DNA of 14,246 nucleotides from JAKFDK01 sp036676195 (GTDB lineage Bacteria > Bacillota > Sulfobacillia > Symbiobacteriales > ZC4RG38). The translations under genes and the position numbers were made by a program. Of this stretch, positions 1 through 6,547 are shown piece by piece. The notes under the pieces are model-generated. The model did no database searches. It was not told where the DNA came from and saw only the letters and a program-made list of their open reading frames with translations. Within the stretch, counting starts at the first letter, position 1; the number at the start of each line of letters is the position of its first letter. The stretch is from contig JAKFDK010000049.1 of assembly GCA_036676195.1 (NCBI GenBank), positions 1 to 14,246 of the forward strand. The letters run 5' to 3'.

Positions 1-3000
1 CGCTTTCTGGCCTCATTCAGCCCCCGCCAGTAGACCTGCCATACCCCGTCCCGAATCTCGGCCAGAAGTGCAGTATCCCCTCCCAGGCGGGCGGCTTCAG
101 CCACGAAGCGGGCGTGCAGGCGCAGGTCCTCGATGTCGCGGGCCAGCAGGGCGCCCAGGTACAGCGACCCCCGCTCCTCGGCTACAAACCGCCGGGCCAG
201 CGCCACCACGTGCAGGGTGAGCCCGCCGCCCCTGGCCCCGGGCAGATCCCGCACCAGGCGGAAGAACTTGACCAGCCCGGACGTGACGCCTACCGCCAGC
301 AGGCCGCCCAGGGCGACCACGGCACCGCCCACAGTCAGGGGCGGCCCCAGGTTGGCGCTGGCTTCCATGATCAGGCCGGCCACCCAGCCCACGCTGTACC
401 CCAGAGCCCAGGGCACAAAGCGGTCATCATCCGGGGCGAATGGCGACTTCTGCTTCAGAGTGTTGCCCACCGCCTCGGCGATCCCGGCGGCGATCGTGGC
501 CCGCTCCGCCCACAGCTGCCCCAGAGCCTGGCGGACTTCGGCCAGGAACTGCGTGCGGTAGTCAGCATCCTTCACGAACCGGGCCAGGGCGGTCAGGCTG
601 GCGGGGATGCCGGCCCAGTCGGCCATGTCCCCTTCCAGGCCGAAGTAGCCGCCGTCGGCCAGGCCCTGGCTAAGCCCGCGTAGCAGCGCCCGCAGTGCCT
701 CGCACCCCTCCTGCATGGGCGAGATGACGCCGGTGGCTTCCCGCAGGAACTGGTCGGCGTCCGCACACGGCAAGCCATCCGGCTCACGCAAATCCCAGGG
801 TGTGTTCACTTTCAGGGCGATATCCTTGAACTGGGCCACTTCCGGCACCGGCGCCGGCCGGCTGACCTCCGGTGTCCGGATCAGCCAGCGCAGCAAGCCC
901 GGACCAAGAATGCCCCCCTGCGTCAGGCCCTGGCCGGTGAACACAGGCCGGAGCAGGGTCTCCTGCTCGCCCAGCAGGCCGTTGGTGCCGTTGGCCAGGT
1001 AGTAGCCGCTGGCGCCGGTGTTCGGGTCGATCAGGATATACCCGCCGGTCCGGTACGCCATGAAGGGTGCCACCACAAACAGGCCCTGGTCGAAGGCTTC
1101 CTTTACATGAGTCCGGGTGCCGGCATCGGCGTCCAACGGCGGCAGCGCCTTGTCGCCATTGGCCCGGCAGACCCAGTGAATGGTGGTGTTGCGGTCGGCC
1201 GCTGCCTGGAGCAGGGACACCGTGCTCTGGCCGGGCACGCCGTAGAGTTCCTGCGTGGTCTGGCCTTCCTGGTAGGCGGCCTCGGCCGCCATCAGAATGG
1301 TATAGATGCGCTCGGCAAATTCGTCGCCGTCGGGGTGAACCGGGGAAACGGCCACGCGGGCAGCGTGCAGCCCCACGCCGCGCAACTCGGACAGGTAGGG
1401 AATGCCCAGCAGCCAGTAGGTTTCAAACGCAAACGCCGAAACGGTGATGCGCGGCCCCTGCACGGCCGGGATGCCGCTGGCCACTGCCAGGCGGCGGGCG
1501 CTGTCTTCGACCTGCGCCTGGTACTGCCAGGCCAGCGCAGCCAGGGTGGCGCCTTTGGGTCCGGCGGCGGTCAGCCCGGTGGCGCCCAGGGCAGTTTGTA
1601 CCTGGCCCCGGGCCGCCGCGGCCGGGGTGGCGGTGCCGGTCACCAGCAGGCCGTAGGCGGCACCGGCGGTCAGCGAATGCCTGACCTGCTCCTGCCAGGT
1701 GCCGGCCTGCACCGCAACCTGCAGCGGCACCGGGCTGCCGCCGGGCATCGGGTCGCCCCGGCCCAGTTCCTGTGTTCCCAGGCGCAGCACCGGCTGGTAG
1801 GTGACCAGGTACGATGGCACCCAGCTTCCCCACCAGCGCTCCAGCACGGCGGCATCGTCGGCCGTGGCCGGCTCAAACGCCAGTTGCAGGGCGCCGGTAC
1901 TGGCCTGGGCCAGGGGCAGTTGCACCTGCAGGCCCGGCAGTTCCACGCTGACGTGGCCGGCCCAGCCGGCCGGCAGGGCGGCGCCGGCGTGGGCGGCCCG
2001 GGCCGGCAGCAGCAGCGGTTGGGGTGGGGCCTTGGGTTCGCTCGCGGCGTTTGCCTCCAGGGCGATGCGGCGCGGCACGGTTGCATCCAGCGGGGAACGG
2101 TCCCGCACATAAAGGATGTACTGGCGCAGGTCGAGGTCGGGTATCCAGCGCACCTGGGCCGCCGGCTGCTGCCGCCAGAGCGGTTCGGTAGCATGCCAGC
2201 GGCCGCTGTCCCAGTACTCCACCCACACATGGGGCAGGGTCAGTTCCAGTACCTCGCGCTGTGGCCCGATCTGCACCTGCAGGGGAATCCCGGCCGCCGC
2301 CAGGAACTCCTTGGCGGCCTCGCCGTTCTCCAGGCCCAGGAGCGCAGCCCAATCGGCCGGCTTCAGGCTGACGTAGCCGGTGCCATAGCGGGCCGGCACA
2401 CCGGCCAGGCGCAGCAGGGTGACCAGCAGCATGGCGGCATCAGCATCGTTGGCGCGGCCGCTGGCCAGGACCTGGGCGGGGTCTTGCTGCCGGGCGGGAT
2501 ACCAGTCCGGCGTGACCCGCCCGGCCACCCAGGCGGCCAGATCAGCTGGGCGGGTGCCCGCCTGGGCCACTGCCGCCTGGAGGGCGGCTAATGCCTCGGA
2601 GGTCGCCGCTTCAGGGGCCAGGTCGAGTGCCTGGTCGGCCCACTCCGGTGCACCGGTGGATACCGGTAGCGGTCGCTCCGGCGCCAGGGGCGGCACGGCC
2701 ATGATCACCGGCAGCGACGCCCGGACCGGCCCGAACGGCAGGGCGGTCAGATCGGGCACCACCGGGGCCGGACGCCCGGCGGCCAGCGTGTCCGCCAGCG
2801 GCTGGAAGTTGGCCGGGGTTGGCTCCCGGATCAGGGTGTCCAGTTGCCTGTTCAGTTCGGCCAGGCGCGCCTGCACCTGCCGGGCGGCCTGTGCGTGCCG
2901 GGCGCGGACTGTGGCAGGGAACCCGGCCTGCGCCAGGTAGCGGCCGAAGGCAGTCAGTTCGGCGGCGATCGCTTCGGTGGCAGCCGCCAGGCGCTGCTGC

Positions 3001-3236
3001 TCCAGCTCCAGCACATACACCCAGCCGGCCAGGGCATCGGCGGCGGCGGCGGGCTGCATGGCGTCTGTGGTTTCCTGCAGGCTGTCCAGCAGCCCGGAAA
3101 GAATCATACCGACCTGCTGGTTTGGCAGCGGCAATGGCTTTGCGGGGCCTTGTTGCCCGGTTCCGCCGTTGGTCAGCGGCACGGCCACAGCCTGTACCAG
3201 CAGGCAGACGATCAGCAGGAGCGACACTCGCCGCAC
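1..3236 (-). CDS. Large secreted transglutaminase-like protein, C-terminus beyond the left edge
   Basis: I translated this frame by hand from 3236 to 1: about 1078 codons with no stop, so the gene continues outside the window. The GTG start at 3236-3234 is set by GAGGAGG at 3251-3245, 8 nt upstream. Residues 1-18 form a signal peptide (RR, hydrophobic core, AVA before the likely cleavage site). Residues ~255-355 resemble a transglutaminase core: GRANDADAAMLLVTLLRLAG, then VPARY, then HVWVEY near residue 335 and a TEP motif where DP is usual. The position normally held by the catalytic Cys (GxCxD) reads GRAND, so activity is doubtful. Residues ~670-740 contain STVSLLQAA and GGYILIDPNTGASGYY, similar to a region I recall following such domains in RHS/toxin-type proteins of Clostridia. 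Glycine-rich hydrophobic segments lie near residues 950-990. Likely exported; substrate unknown. It could be a polymorphic-toxin backbone, but no toxin domain is visible. It follows the 146-aa repeat gene by 106 bp, probably in one transcript. Confidence 0.88.
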   Translation of the reverse strand, partial: MRRVSLLLIVCLLVQAVAVPLTNGGTGQQGPAKPLPLPNQQVGMILSGLLDSLQETTDAMQPAAAADALAGWVYVLELEQQRLAAATEAIAAELTAFGRYLAQAGFPATVRARHAQAARQVQARLAELNRQLDTLIREPTPANFQPLADTLAAGRPAPVVPDLTALPFGPVRASLPVIMAVPPLAPERPLPVSTGAPEWADQALDLAPEAATSEALAALQAAVAQAGTRPADLAAWVAGRVTPDWYPARQQDPAQVLASGRANDADAAMLLVTLLRLAGVPARYGTGYVSLKPADWAALLGLENGEAAKEFLAAAGIPLQVQIGPQREVLELTLPHVWVEYWDSGRWHATEPLWRQQPAAQVRWIPDLDLRQYILYVRDRSPLDATVPRRIALEANAASEPKAPPQPLLLPARAAHAGAALPAGWAGHVSVELPGLQVQLPLAQASTGALQLAFEPATADDAAVLERWWGSWVPSYLVTYQPVLRLGTQELGRGDPMPGGSPVPLQVAVQAGTWQEQVRHSLTAGAAYGLLVTGTATPAAAARGQVQTALGATGLTAAGPKGATLAALAWQYQAQVEDSARRLAVASGIPAVQGPRITVSAFAFETYWLLGIPYLSELRGVGLHAARVAVSPVHPDGDEFAERIYTILMAAEAAYQEGQTTQELYGVPGQSTVSLLQAAADRNTTIHWVCRANGDKALPPLDADAGTRTHVKEAFDQGLFVVAPFMAYRTGGYILIDPNTGASGYYLANGTNGLLGEQETLLRPVFTGQGLTQGGILGPGLLRWLIRTPEVSRPAPVPEVAQFKDIALKVNTPWDLREPDGLPCADADQFLREATGVISPMQEGCEALRALLRGLSQGLADGGYFGLEGDMADWAGIPASLTALARFVKDADYRTQFLAEVRQALGQLWAERATIAAGIAEAVGNTLKQKSPFAPDDDRFVPWALGYSVGWVAGLIMEASANLGPPLTVGGAVVALGGLLAVGVTSGLVKFFRLVRDLPGARGGGLTLHVVALARRFVAEERGSLYLGALLARDIEDLRLHARFVAEAARLGGDTALLAEIRDGVWQVYWRGLNEARK

Positions 3237-3240
3237 CGGC
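3171..3240 (-). repeat. Leader repeat, copy 1 (start region of the transglutaminase-like gene)
   Basis: This 70-bp segment matches 3718-3787 with only three differences by eye (a/t, g/c, c/t). It covers the GTG start and the whole signal peptide of the transglutaminase-like gene. Similarity falls off sharply on the coding side after the shared PLT residues and weakly continues upstream through the purine-rich ribosome binding site. Confidence 0.93.
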
Positions 3241-3342
3241 TCCGCCTCCTCGGTTCCGATTCGGATGAGACGCCTGGGCACTCAGGGCGCCCTGGGGTTC
3301 ATCCCAATGACTCAAACGGAAATCATGAACATTGAGTTCGAT

Positions 3343-3783
3343 TCAATCCACTGGCATGGCGCTCGTTTTCTTTGGGGGAAAAGCCGAACGGCCCGCTACT
3401 GCAAGGTTGGCGGACCGTTTGTGAGCGCGGGGAGCCTGCGGGAAACGTTGGGGAGCCTGCGGGGGACGTTGGGGAACCTGCGGGAGACGTTGGGGAGCCT
3501 GCGGGAGACGTTGGGGAGCCTGCGGGAGACGTTGGGGAGCCTGCGGGAAACGTTGGGGAGCCTGCGGGAGACGTTGGGGAGCCTGCGGAAGACGTTGGGG
3601 TGCATGCGGGAGACGTTGGGGAGCCTGCGGGAAACGCTGGGGAGCCTGCGGGAAACGCTGGGGTGCATGCGGGAGACGTTGGGAAGCCTGCGGGAGGCGC
3701 TTCCCCGGTCCGCCCATGGTCAGCGGCACGGCCACTGCCTGTACCAGCAGGCAGACGATCACCAGGAGTGACACTCGCCGCAC
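3343..3783 (-). CDS. Small secreted heptad-repeat protein (QRLPQAP repeats)
   Basis: A 146-aa protein read from GTG at 3783, chosen because AGGAGGT at 3797-3791 sits 7 nt upstream; an in-frame GTG at 3828 would add 15 residues with no good site. Residues 1-18 are a signal peptide almost identical to that of the downstream large protein. Residues ~27-117 are 13 tandem heptads of consensus QRLPQAP, with L/F, Q/H and A/V variants. The last 28 residues are basic and non-repetitive. Pro at positions 4 and 7 and one Arg per heptad predict an extended, positively charged, unfolded exported polypeptide, perhaps wall-associated. I do not recognise a family. Caution: all six frames through the array are open, so openness alone proves nothing. 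Coding status rests on the leader and ribosome binding site. The large secreted protein follows 106 bp downstream. Confidence 0.6.
   Translation of the reverse strand: MRRVSLLVIVCLLVQAVAVPLTMGGPGKRLPQASQRLPHAPQRFPQAPQRFPQAPQRLPHAPQRLPQAPQRLPQAPQRFPQAPQRLPQAPQRLPQAPQRLPQVPQRPPQAPQRFPQAPRAHKRSANLAVAGRSAFPPKKTSAMPVD
3430..3702. repeat. Tandem array of thirteen 21-bp units
   Basis: Thirteen contiguous units of exactly 21 bp run from 3430 to 3702, plus-strand consensus GGGAGCCTGCGGGAGACGTT followed by G. Variants are mainly at unit positions 4-8 (for example TGCATG in units 9 and 12) and 13-15; the last unit (3682-3702) is degenerate. There are no spacers, so it is not a CRISPR. The unit length is a multiple of three, so changes in copy number keep the 146-aa frame. 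Each unit carries two G-runs on the plus strand separated by 7-nt loops. Confidence 0.97.
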
Positions 3784-3787
3784 CGGC
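3718..3787 (-). repeat. Leader repeat, copy 2 (start region of the heptad-repeat gene)
   Basis: This is the second copy of the 70-bp start region, in direct orientation and 547 bp from copy 1. It supplies the GTG start and signal peptide of the 146-aa heptad protein. At its left end the shared sequence gives way within about 15 bp to the 21-bp tandem array, so the duplication joined an export signal to an unrelated repetitive sequence. Confidence 0.93.
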
Positions 3788-3867
3788 CGCACCTCCTGTT
3801 TTCCTTGTCGGGCCGTGGCTCTCGGCACCCGAGGCGCCCGTTAAGTCCTGGTCACACTTGAAACACT

Positions 3868-3896
3868 GATGAATTTGACTAGATTGTCTATTCATC
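3868..3896. promoter_or_regulatory. AT-rich dyad upstream of the heptad-protein gene
   Basis: GATGAAT (3868-3874) is the exact inverse of ATTCATC (3890-3896), with a further GAC/GTC pair inside. It sits in an island at about 3840-3910 that is much richer in A+T than the rest of the window, roughly 85-110 bp upstream of the 146-aa gene's start. Position and shape suit an operator or promoter region. I could not assign a convincing -35/-10 pair. Confidence 0.35.
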
Positions 3897-3910
3897 CAAT
3901 GTCTAAAACG

Positions 3911-4161
3911 TAAGCCTCCTGCCGATGGTTCGATGTCTCCCTCTGGCGCAGTTCTTATCAGCCGGTTTCATCTCTGGGGAAAATGCTCACCTGCGAAGCT
4001 TCCGTTCACTATGAAGGGTCGTAAGTACACGCTCCCGTCGCGGGGTTGGTCAGTCGAGGGATCGCTTGCTCGTGGCTGGCCGCCCGATATTGATGCCTGT
4101 GCCAAACACAAAGTGGTGCATGCTCATGCACCAGCCGCGCGGGAACGAGGTTTGCGAGCCT
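3911..4161. other. Stretch without a convincing gene between the heptad-protein gene and dnaN
   Basis: No frame here has a ribosome binding site plus a plausible protein. A 76-codon plus-strand frame (3933-4163) lacks a start signal and recognisable content. Apart from the 20-bp inverted repeat at 4114-4133 I see nothing coding. Together with the AT-rich dyad on its right-hand transcript side, this is the most likely place for a promoter or replication-related sites. Confidence 0.5.
4114..4133. repeat. Perfect 9-bp inverted repeat with 2-bp loop
   Basis: TGGTGCATG (4114-4122) and CATGCACCA (4125-4133) are exact reverse complements around CT. It lies about 30 bp beyond the G/C-rich hairpin downstream of dnaN. 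It could be a second RNA hairpin in the clamp transcript, or a protein-binding dyad; there is no T-run next to it. Confidence 0.6.
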
Positions 4162-4187
4162 GAGGGGAGGGCGTTGCCCCTCCCCTC
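4162..4187 (-). terminator. Hairpin just after dnaN, probable terminator
   Basis: On the minus strand the sequence starting 8 nt past the dnaN stop forms GAGGGGAGGG / CCCTCCCCTC, a perfect 10-bp stem with a 6-nt loop (GCAACG). No U-run follows, so it is not a textbook intrinsic terminator, but its place directly after the last gene of the module suggests termination or mRNA 3'-end protection. Confidence 0.6.
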
Positions 4188-4195
4188 GCGGTGAT

Positions 4196-5329
4196 TCAAG
4201 CCGCCAGCGGCAACAGGACGTACTCGAATCCGTCCGGGTAAACCGGGGAGATCCTGGCCGGCAGTTTCGGGCCTTGCAATTCCAGCCGCACATCGGTACT
4301 GTCCACGGCCTTGAGGCCATCCAGCAGATAGCGGCCGTTGAAGCTGACCTCGATTTCCGGACCCCGGCTCTCCGTAACCGGCACCTCCTCGCGGGCGGTC
4401 CCGATCTCCGCCCCCCTTGCCGTCAGGGTGAGTGCCCCTCCTGCCAGGACCAACCGGACAGCCCCATCAGGACTGACCACCATCGCCCTTTCGCAGGCTT
4501 CAGCCAGGTCGCTCCTGGGAACTCGGACAGCCGTAGGGAAGTCCCCCCGCACGATCTTACGCAACTTTGGGTACGGCACACTGAGCACCCGGGTCACTAC
4601 TTGCGTCCTTCCCAGGTGAAACGTCACCCGGTTCGCGTCGCTGGTGACCGTCACCTCCACCGTATCGGAGTCGCTGACGGACAACAATTTGCCAAGTTCG
4701 CTCAGTGCCGCGGTGGGAAGAACGAGATCCAGGGCGCCCCGCTGATGCTCCACGGCGGCCTTAACAAAGGCAATACGGGCAAGGTCAGTGGCCTCGGTTT
4801 CAAGCGCTCCATCGGTGAGGTGGAGGTGAATGCCCGCCAGGAACAGGTGCCCGGCGTCATGTGTCGCCCCCGAACGGTCTGTAGCAAAGGTCGTTTGCCG
4901 TAGAGCCTTGCGCAGAGCCTTCTGGCTGAGAACGATCCGGTCGCCGCCGGCGTCGCTGAAGTTTGGAAACTCATCGGGCGGCCAGCCCTGGATGGTGGCT
5001 CGGGTCTTGTTCGCCTGCACAGTTCCGCTGTGCCGGGCGGTGTCGATTTCCACGTTCAGTTCACCCTTGGGCAGCTTCTGCACCAGATCGGCAACAGGTC
5101 GCCCCGGCAACACGACTCCTGCACTTCCGCCCGTCTCCAGCAGCGGGAGTTGCACCTGAAGGGTTGTGATCAGGGTCAGTTCCAGGTTTGTCGCCTGCAG
5201 GGTCAAGGTAGTGCCCTGCACCCGGAAATACACACCGGCCAGCACAGGGCTGGTTGGCCTGGTGCTGATGGCCCGGATGACGGTGTTCAGCGCTCCGGAC
5301 AATTCGGCCTGGTCCGCTCGGAAATTCAT
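4196..5329 (-). CDS. dnaN: DNA polymerase III beta subunit (sliding clamp)
   Basis: A 377-aa protein of normal length for the bacterial sliding clamp, the ring that tethers DNA polymerase III and other enzymes to DNA. The N-terminus (MNFRADQAELSGALNTVIRA, then RPTSPVLAGV) and spacing through the second domain (FPNFSDAGGDRIVLSQKALR at ~120-140) and third domain (SFNGRYLLDGLKAV near 330) are typical. The C-terminus ends VLLPLAA instead of the common M-P-[MVI]-R type ending that helps form the partner-binding pocket. ATG at 5329 follows AGGAGGG by 9 nt. A perfect TTGACA (minus strand, 5383-5378) lies about 50 bp upstream but with no good -10 partner. Found with helicase and primase genes rather than beside dnaA, so probably an element-encoded clamp. 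High confidence in function. Confidence 0.95.
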   Translation of the reverse strand: MNFRADQAELSGALNTVIRAISTRPTSPVLAGVYFRVQGTTLTLQATNLELTLITTLQVQLPLLETGGSAGVVLPGRPVADLVQKLPKGELNVEIDTARHSGTVQANKTRATIQGWPPDEFPNFSDAGGDRIVLSQKALRKALRQTTFATDRSGATHDAGHLFLAGIHLHLTDGALETEATDLARIAFVKAAVEHQRGALDLVLPTAALSELGKLLSVSDSDTVEVTVTSDANRVTFHLGRTQVVTRVLSVPYPKLRKIVRGDFPTAVRVPRSDLAEACERAMVVSPDGAVRLVLAGGALTLTARGAEIGTAREEVPVTESRGPEIEVSFNGRYLLDGLKAVDSTDVRLELQGPKLPARISPVYPDGFEYVLLPLAA

Positions 5330-5371
5330 GAACTCTCTCCCTCCTTGCGCCTGGGACTACTCCGGGGCACG

Positions 5372-5623
5372 TCACCATGTCAACCAGCCGCTCGTACGCC
5401 GGTAGACCGGCAGGCACTCCGCCTCGTACAGCGGGAACTGGGCGAGGAACTGTCGCACCCGCCGGCGGAACGCCTTGTAATGCCGCCGCCGATACGCTTT
5501 CTTTTCCCGGGACCCCGGGGCCTCAGACCCCCGGTGCCGGAAACTTCGCAGTTTGTCCAGCCGCGGATGCCCACCGTGCCCAAGCCGGGCTCTTCCCCAT
5601 GCCACACGTTTGTGGCGCCCCAT
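5372..5623 (-). CDS. Possible small very basic protein (83 aa)
   Basis: The frame from ATG at 5623 encodes 83 residues, rich in Arg, His and Lys, with a segment REKKAYRRRHYKAFRRRVRQ followed by a short amphipathic stretch. It suggests nucleic-acid binding, if real. A GGTGGGGG tract 6-9 nt before the ATG could serve as ribosome binding site and lies inside the hairpin of the structured repeat copy 1. It ends 42 bp before dnaN. The same start region exists in the other repeat copy, but there an extra G shifts the frame, arguing that the shared part is not under protein-level selection. An upstream in-frame GTG at 5830 would give 152 aa. I do not recognise a family. Confidence 0.35.
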   Translation of the reverse strand: MGRHKRVAWGRARLGHGGHPRLDKLRSFRHRGSEAPGSREKKAYRRRHYKAFRRRVRQFLAQFPLYEAECLPVYRRTSGWLTW

Positions 5624-5756
5624 TGCTTTCACCCCCACCAGCAGCCGCTCCGGCTCCCGGTGGGGGCAGATGTCTGCCCCTGTCGGTTGTGCAACCGATC
5701 CTGCCATTTTGGGGACGGGCCTCACACTTGCCGTTGAAGCCAAATCGAACTTGGTG
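5545..5756 (-). ncRNA. Structured repeat element, copy 1 (candidate RNA)
   Basis: About 210 bp aligning by eye with 6548-6755; strongest identity is at 5613-5681. On the minus strand it can form stem A (GGGGCAGACATCTGCCCC, 5680-5663), stem B (CCCCCACC at 5666-5659 with GGTGGGGG at 5639-5632, enclosing AGCCG/CGGCT), stem C (GCCACA-AACG-TGTGGC, 5616-5601) and a weaker stem with GCCC/GGGC. Stems A and B compete for one C-run. An additional perfect hairpin (TCGGTTG/CAACCGA) spans 5683-5698 in this copy only. It lies between the 206-aa gene and dnaN. No known RNA family recognised. Confidence 0.55.
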
Positions 5757-5846
5757 GCTGACATGATAAAGTGCCCGGGTTCGGGCCGGGCTTCAGTCAA
5801 TCTCAGTATCAGGGGCTTATCGGTGGGCACTCATTGCCCCCGTGCT

Positions 5847-6467
5847 CTAAGTTGACTTCGAGCCGGAACACAGACGCTGTAGCGTTTGGCGTGCCTCTTG
5901 GACTGCGTTTTCGATCATGCCGTTTGCCAGCACTAACTCGATATGGTACTGGTCGTCATCCCCGTCTACTCCCGACAAGACGTCCAGGCCGAGCGTGATT
6001 CCATCTTTCCTGGCCGTAACCGTAATGATTCTTGACATATGAACCGATGCCAACAGGACATCCTCTTGTGCACTTCGCCATGCCATCTCCCACGCTTGGC
6101 GCCTACCACATCTGCGATGTTCAAGAATGCTCTGTACTCTTTCGCGAACCGGAACTGCCAATCGGAACCACTGGTACACATTCCTGGGCTGGTGACGCCC
6201 CCGAGCAAGGGGGTTTTTCAGGTAAATCCCTTCCGAATGGTGCCCGGTAATGTTATCGGTGAATTCGCCTAACCAGGACAGATCAACGGGGACGGGATCT
6301 GGCCCTACCGTGACCCGGATGGTAAAGCCTTCATACTCGAAAGGTTTACCGAATCGCCATGGAACGTTTCTCACCTGTATCGCGGTGCGAACCACCTGTA
6401 GCGCTTCCTTGGCTGTAAATCCCTCTGTCCGGCTCCGCCGATACAGTTGCAGATCTTGGTCCAACAT
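5847..6467 (-). CDS. Conserved hypothetical protein of phage/plasmid type (206 aa)
   Basis: ATG at 6467 follows GGAGGG by 7 nt. The 206-aa protein starts with a helical segment (RRSRTEGFTAKEALQVVRTA), then a beta-rich part with SWLGEFTD near residue 86, and ends with a pattern LGLDVLSGVDGDDDQYHIEL followed by a C-terminal helix. I recall small uncharacterised phage and plasmid proteins with the same order: a GxxAxEAL helix, a WLGxxxD motif, then a GIxxD segment and helix. This is a resemblance from memory, not a search. No catalytic motif, signal peptide or membrane segment is seen. It is flanked on both sides by copies of the structured repeat, and lies between a sulfur/ATP-chemistry gene and the clamp gene. 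Confidence 0.8.
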   Translation of the reverse strand: MLDQDLQLYRRSRTEGFTAKEALQVVRTAIQVRNVPWRFGKPFEYEGFTIRVTVGPDPVPVDLSWLGEFTDNITGHHSEGIYLKNPLARGRHQPRNVYQWFRLAVPVRERVQSILEHRRCGRRQAWEMAWRSAQEDVLLASVHMSRIITVTARKDGITLGLDVLSGVDGDDDQYHIELVLANGMIENAVQEARQTLQRLCSGSKST

Positions 6468-6547
6468 GTGGCTACCCTCCTGTCATGGCCCTCCCCTCTA
6501 CAACCCCCACCGGACCTGATTTGCACTCTACAGGCGTGCGGTAAGCA

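Noticed and set aside
1107..2591. Long plus-strand open frame of 494 codons, and other plus-strand frames over 100-2940
   Set aside because: They lie opposite an uninterrupted minus-strand gene with a ribosome binding site, signal peptide and domain motifs. Their Gly/Gln-rich translations are typical antisense shadows in GC-rich DNA.
3190..3236. Lipoprotein signal in the shared leader (LLIVC)
   Set aside because: The residue before Cys is Val, not Gly/Ala/Ser, and the Cys lies in the middle of the hydrophobic core; an AVA site for ordinary signal peptidase fits better.
3430..3702. CRISPR-like array
   Set aside because: The units are directly contiguous 21-mers with no spacers and there are no cas1/cas2 genes, so it is a tandem repeat.
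2977..3771. Plus-strand frame giving GSLRETL heptads through the array
   Set aside because: It has no ribosome binding site and runs antisense through the start of the large secreted gene. The array is open in every frame, so openness is not evidence.
5585..5690. Cobalamin riboswitch
   Set aside because: GGTGAAA and GCCAC...GGGGAAG pieces resemble parts of that class, but the conserved core around CCCGCAACTGT and the B12 box are absent, and the genes downstream are not cobalamin-related.
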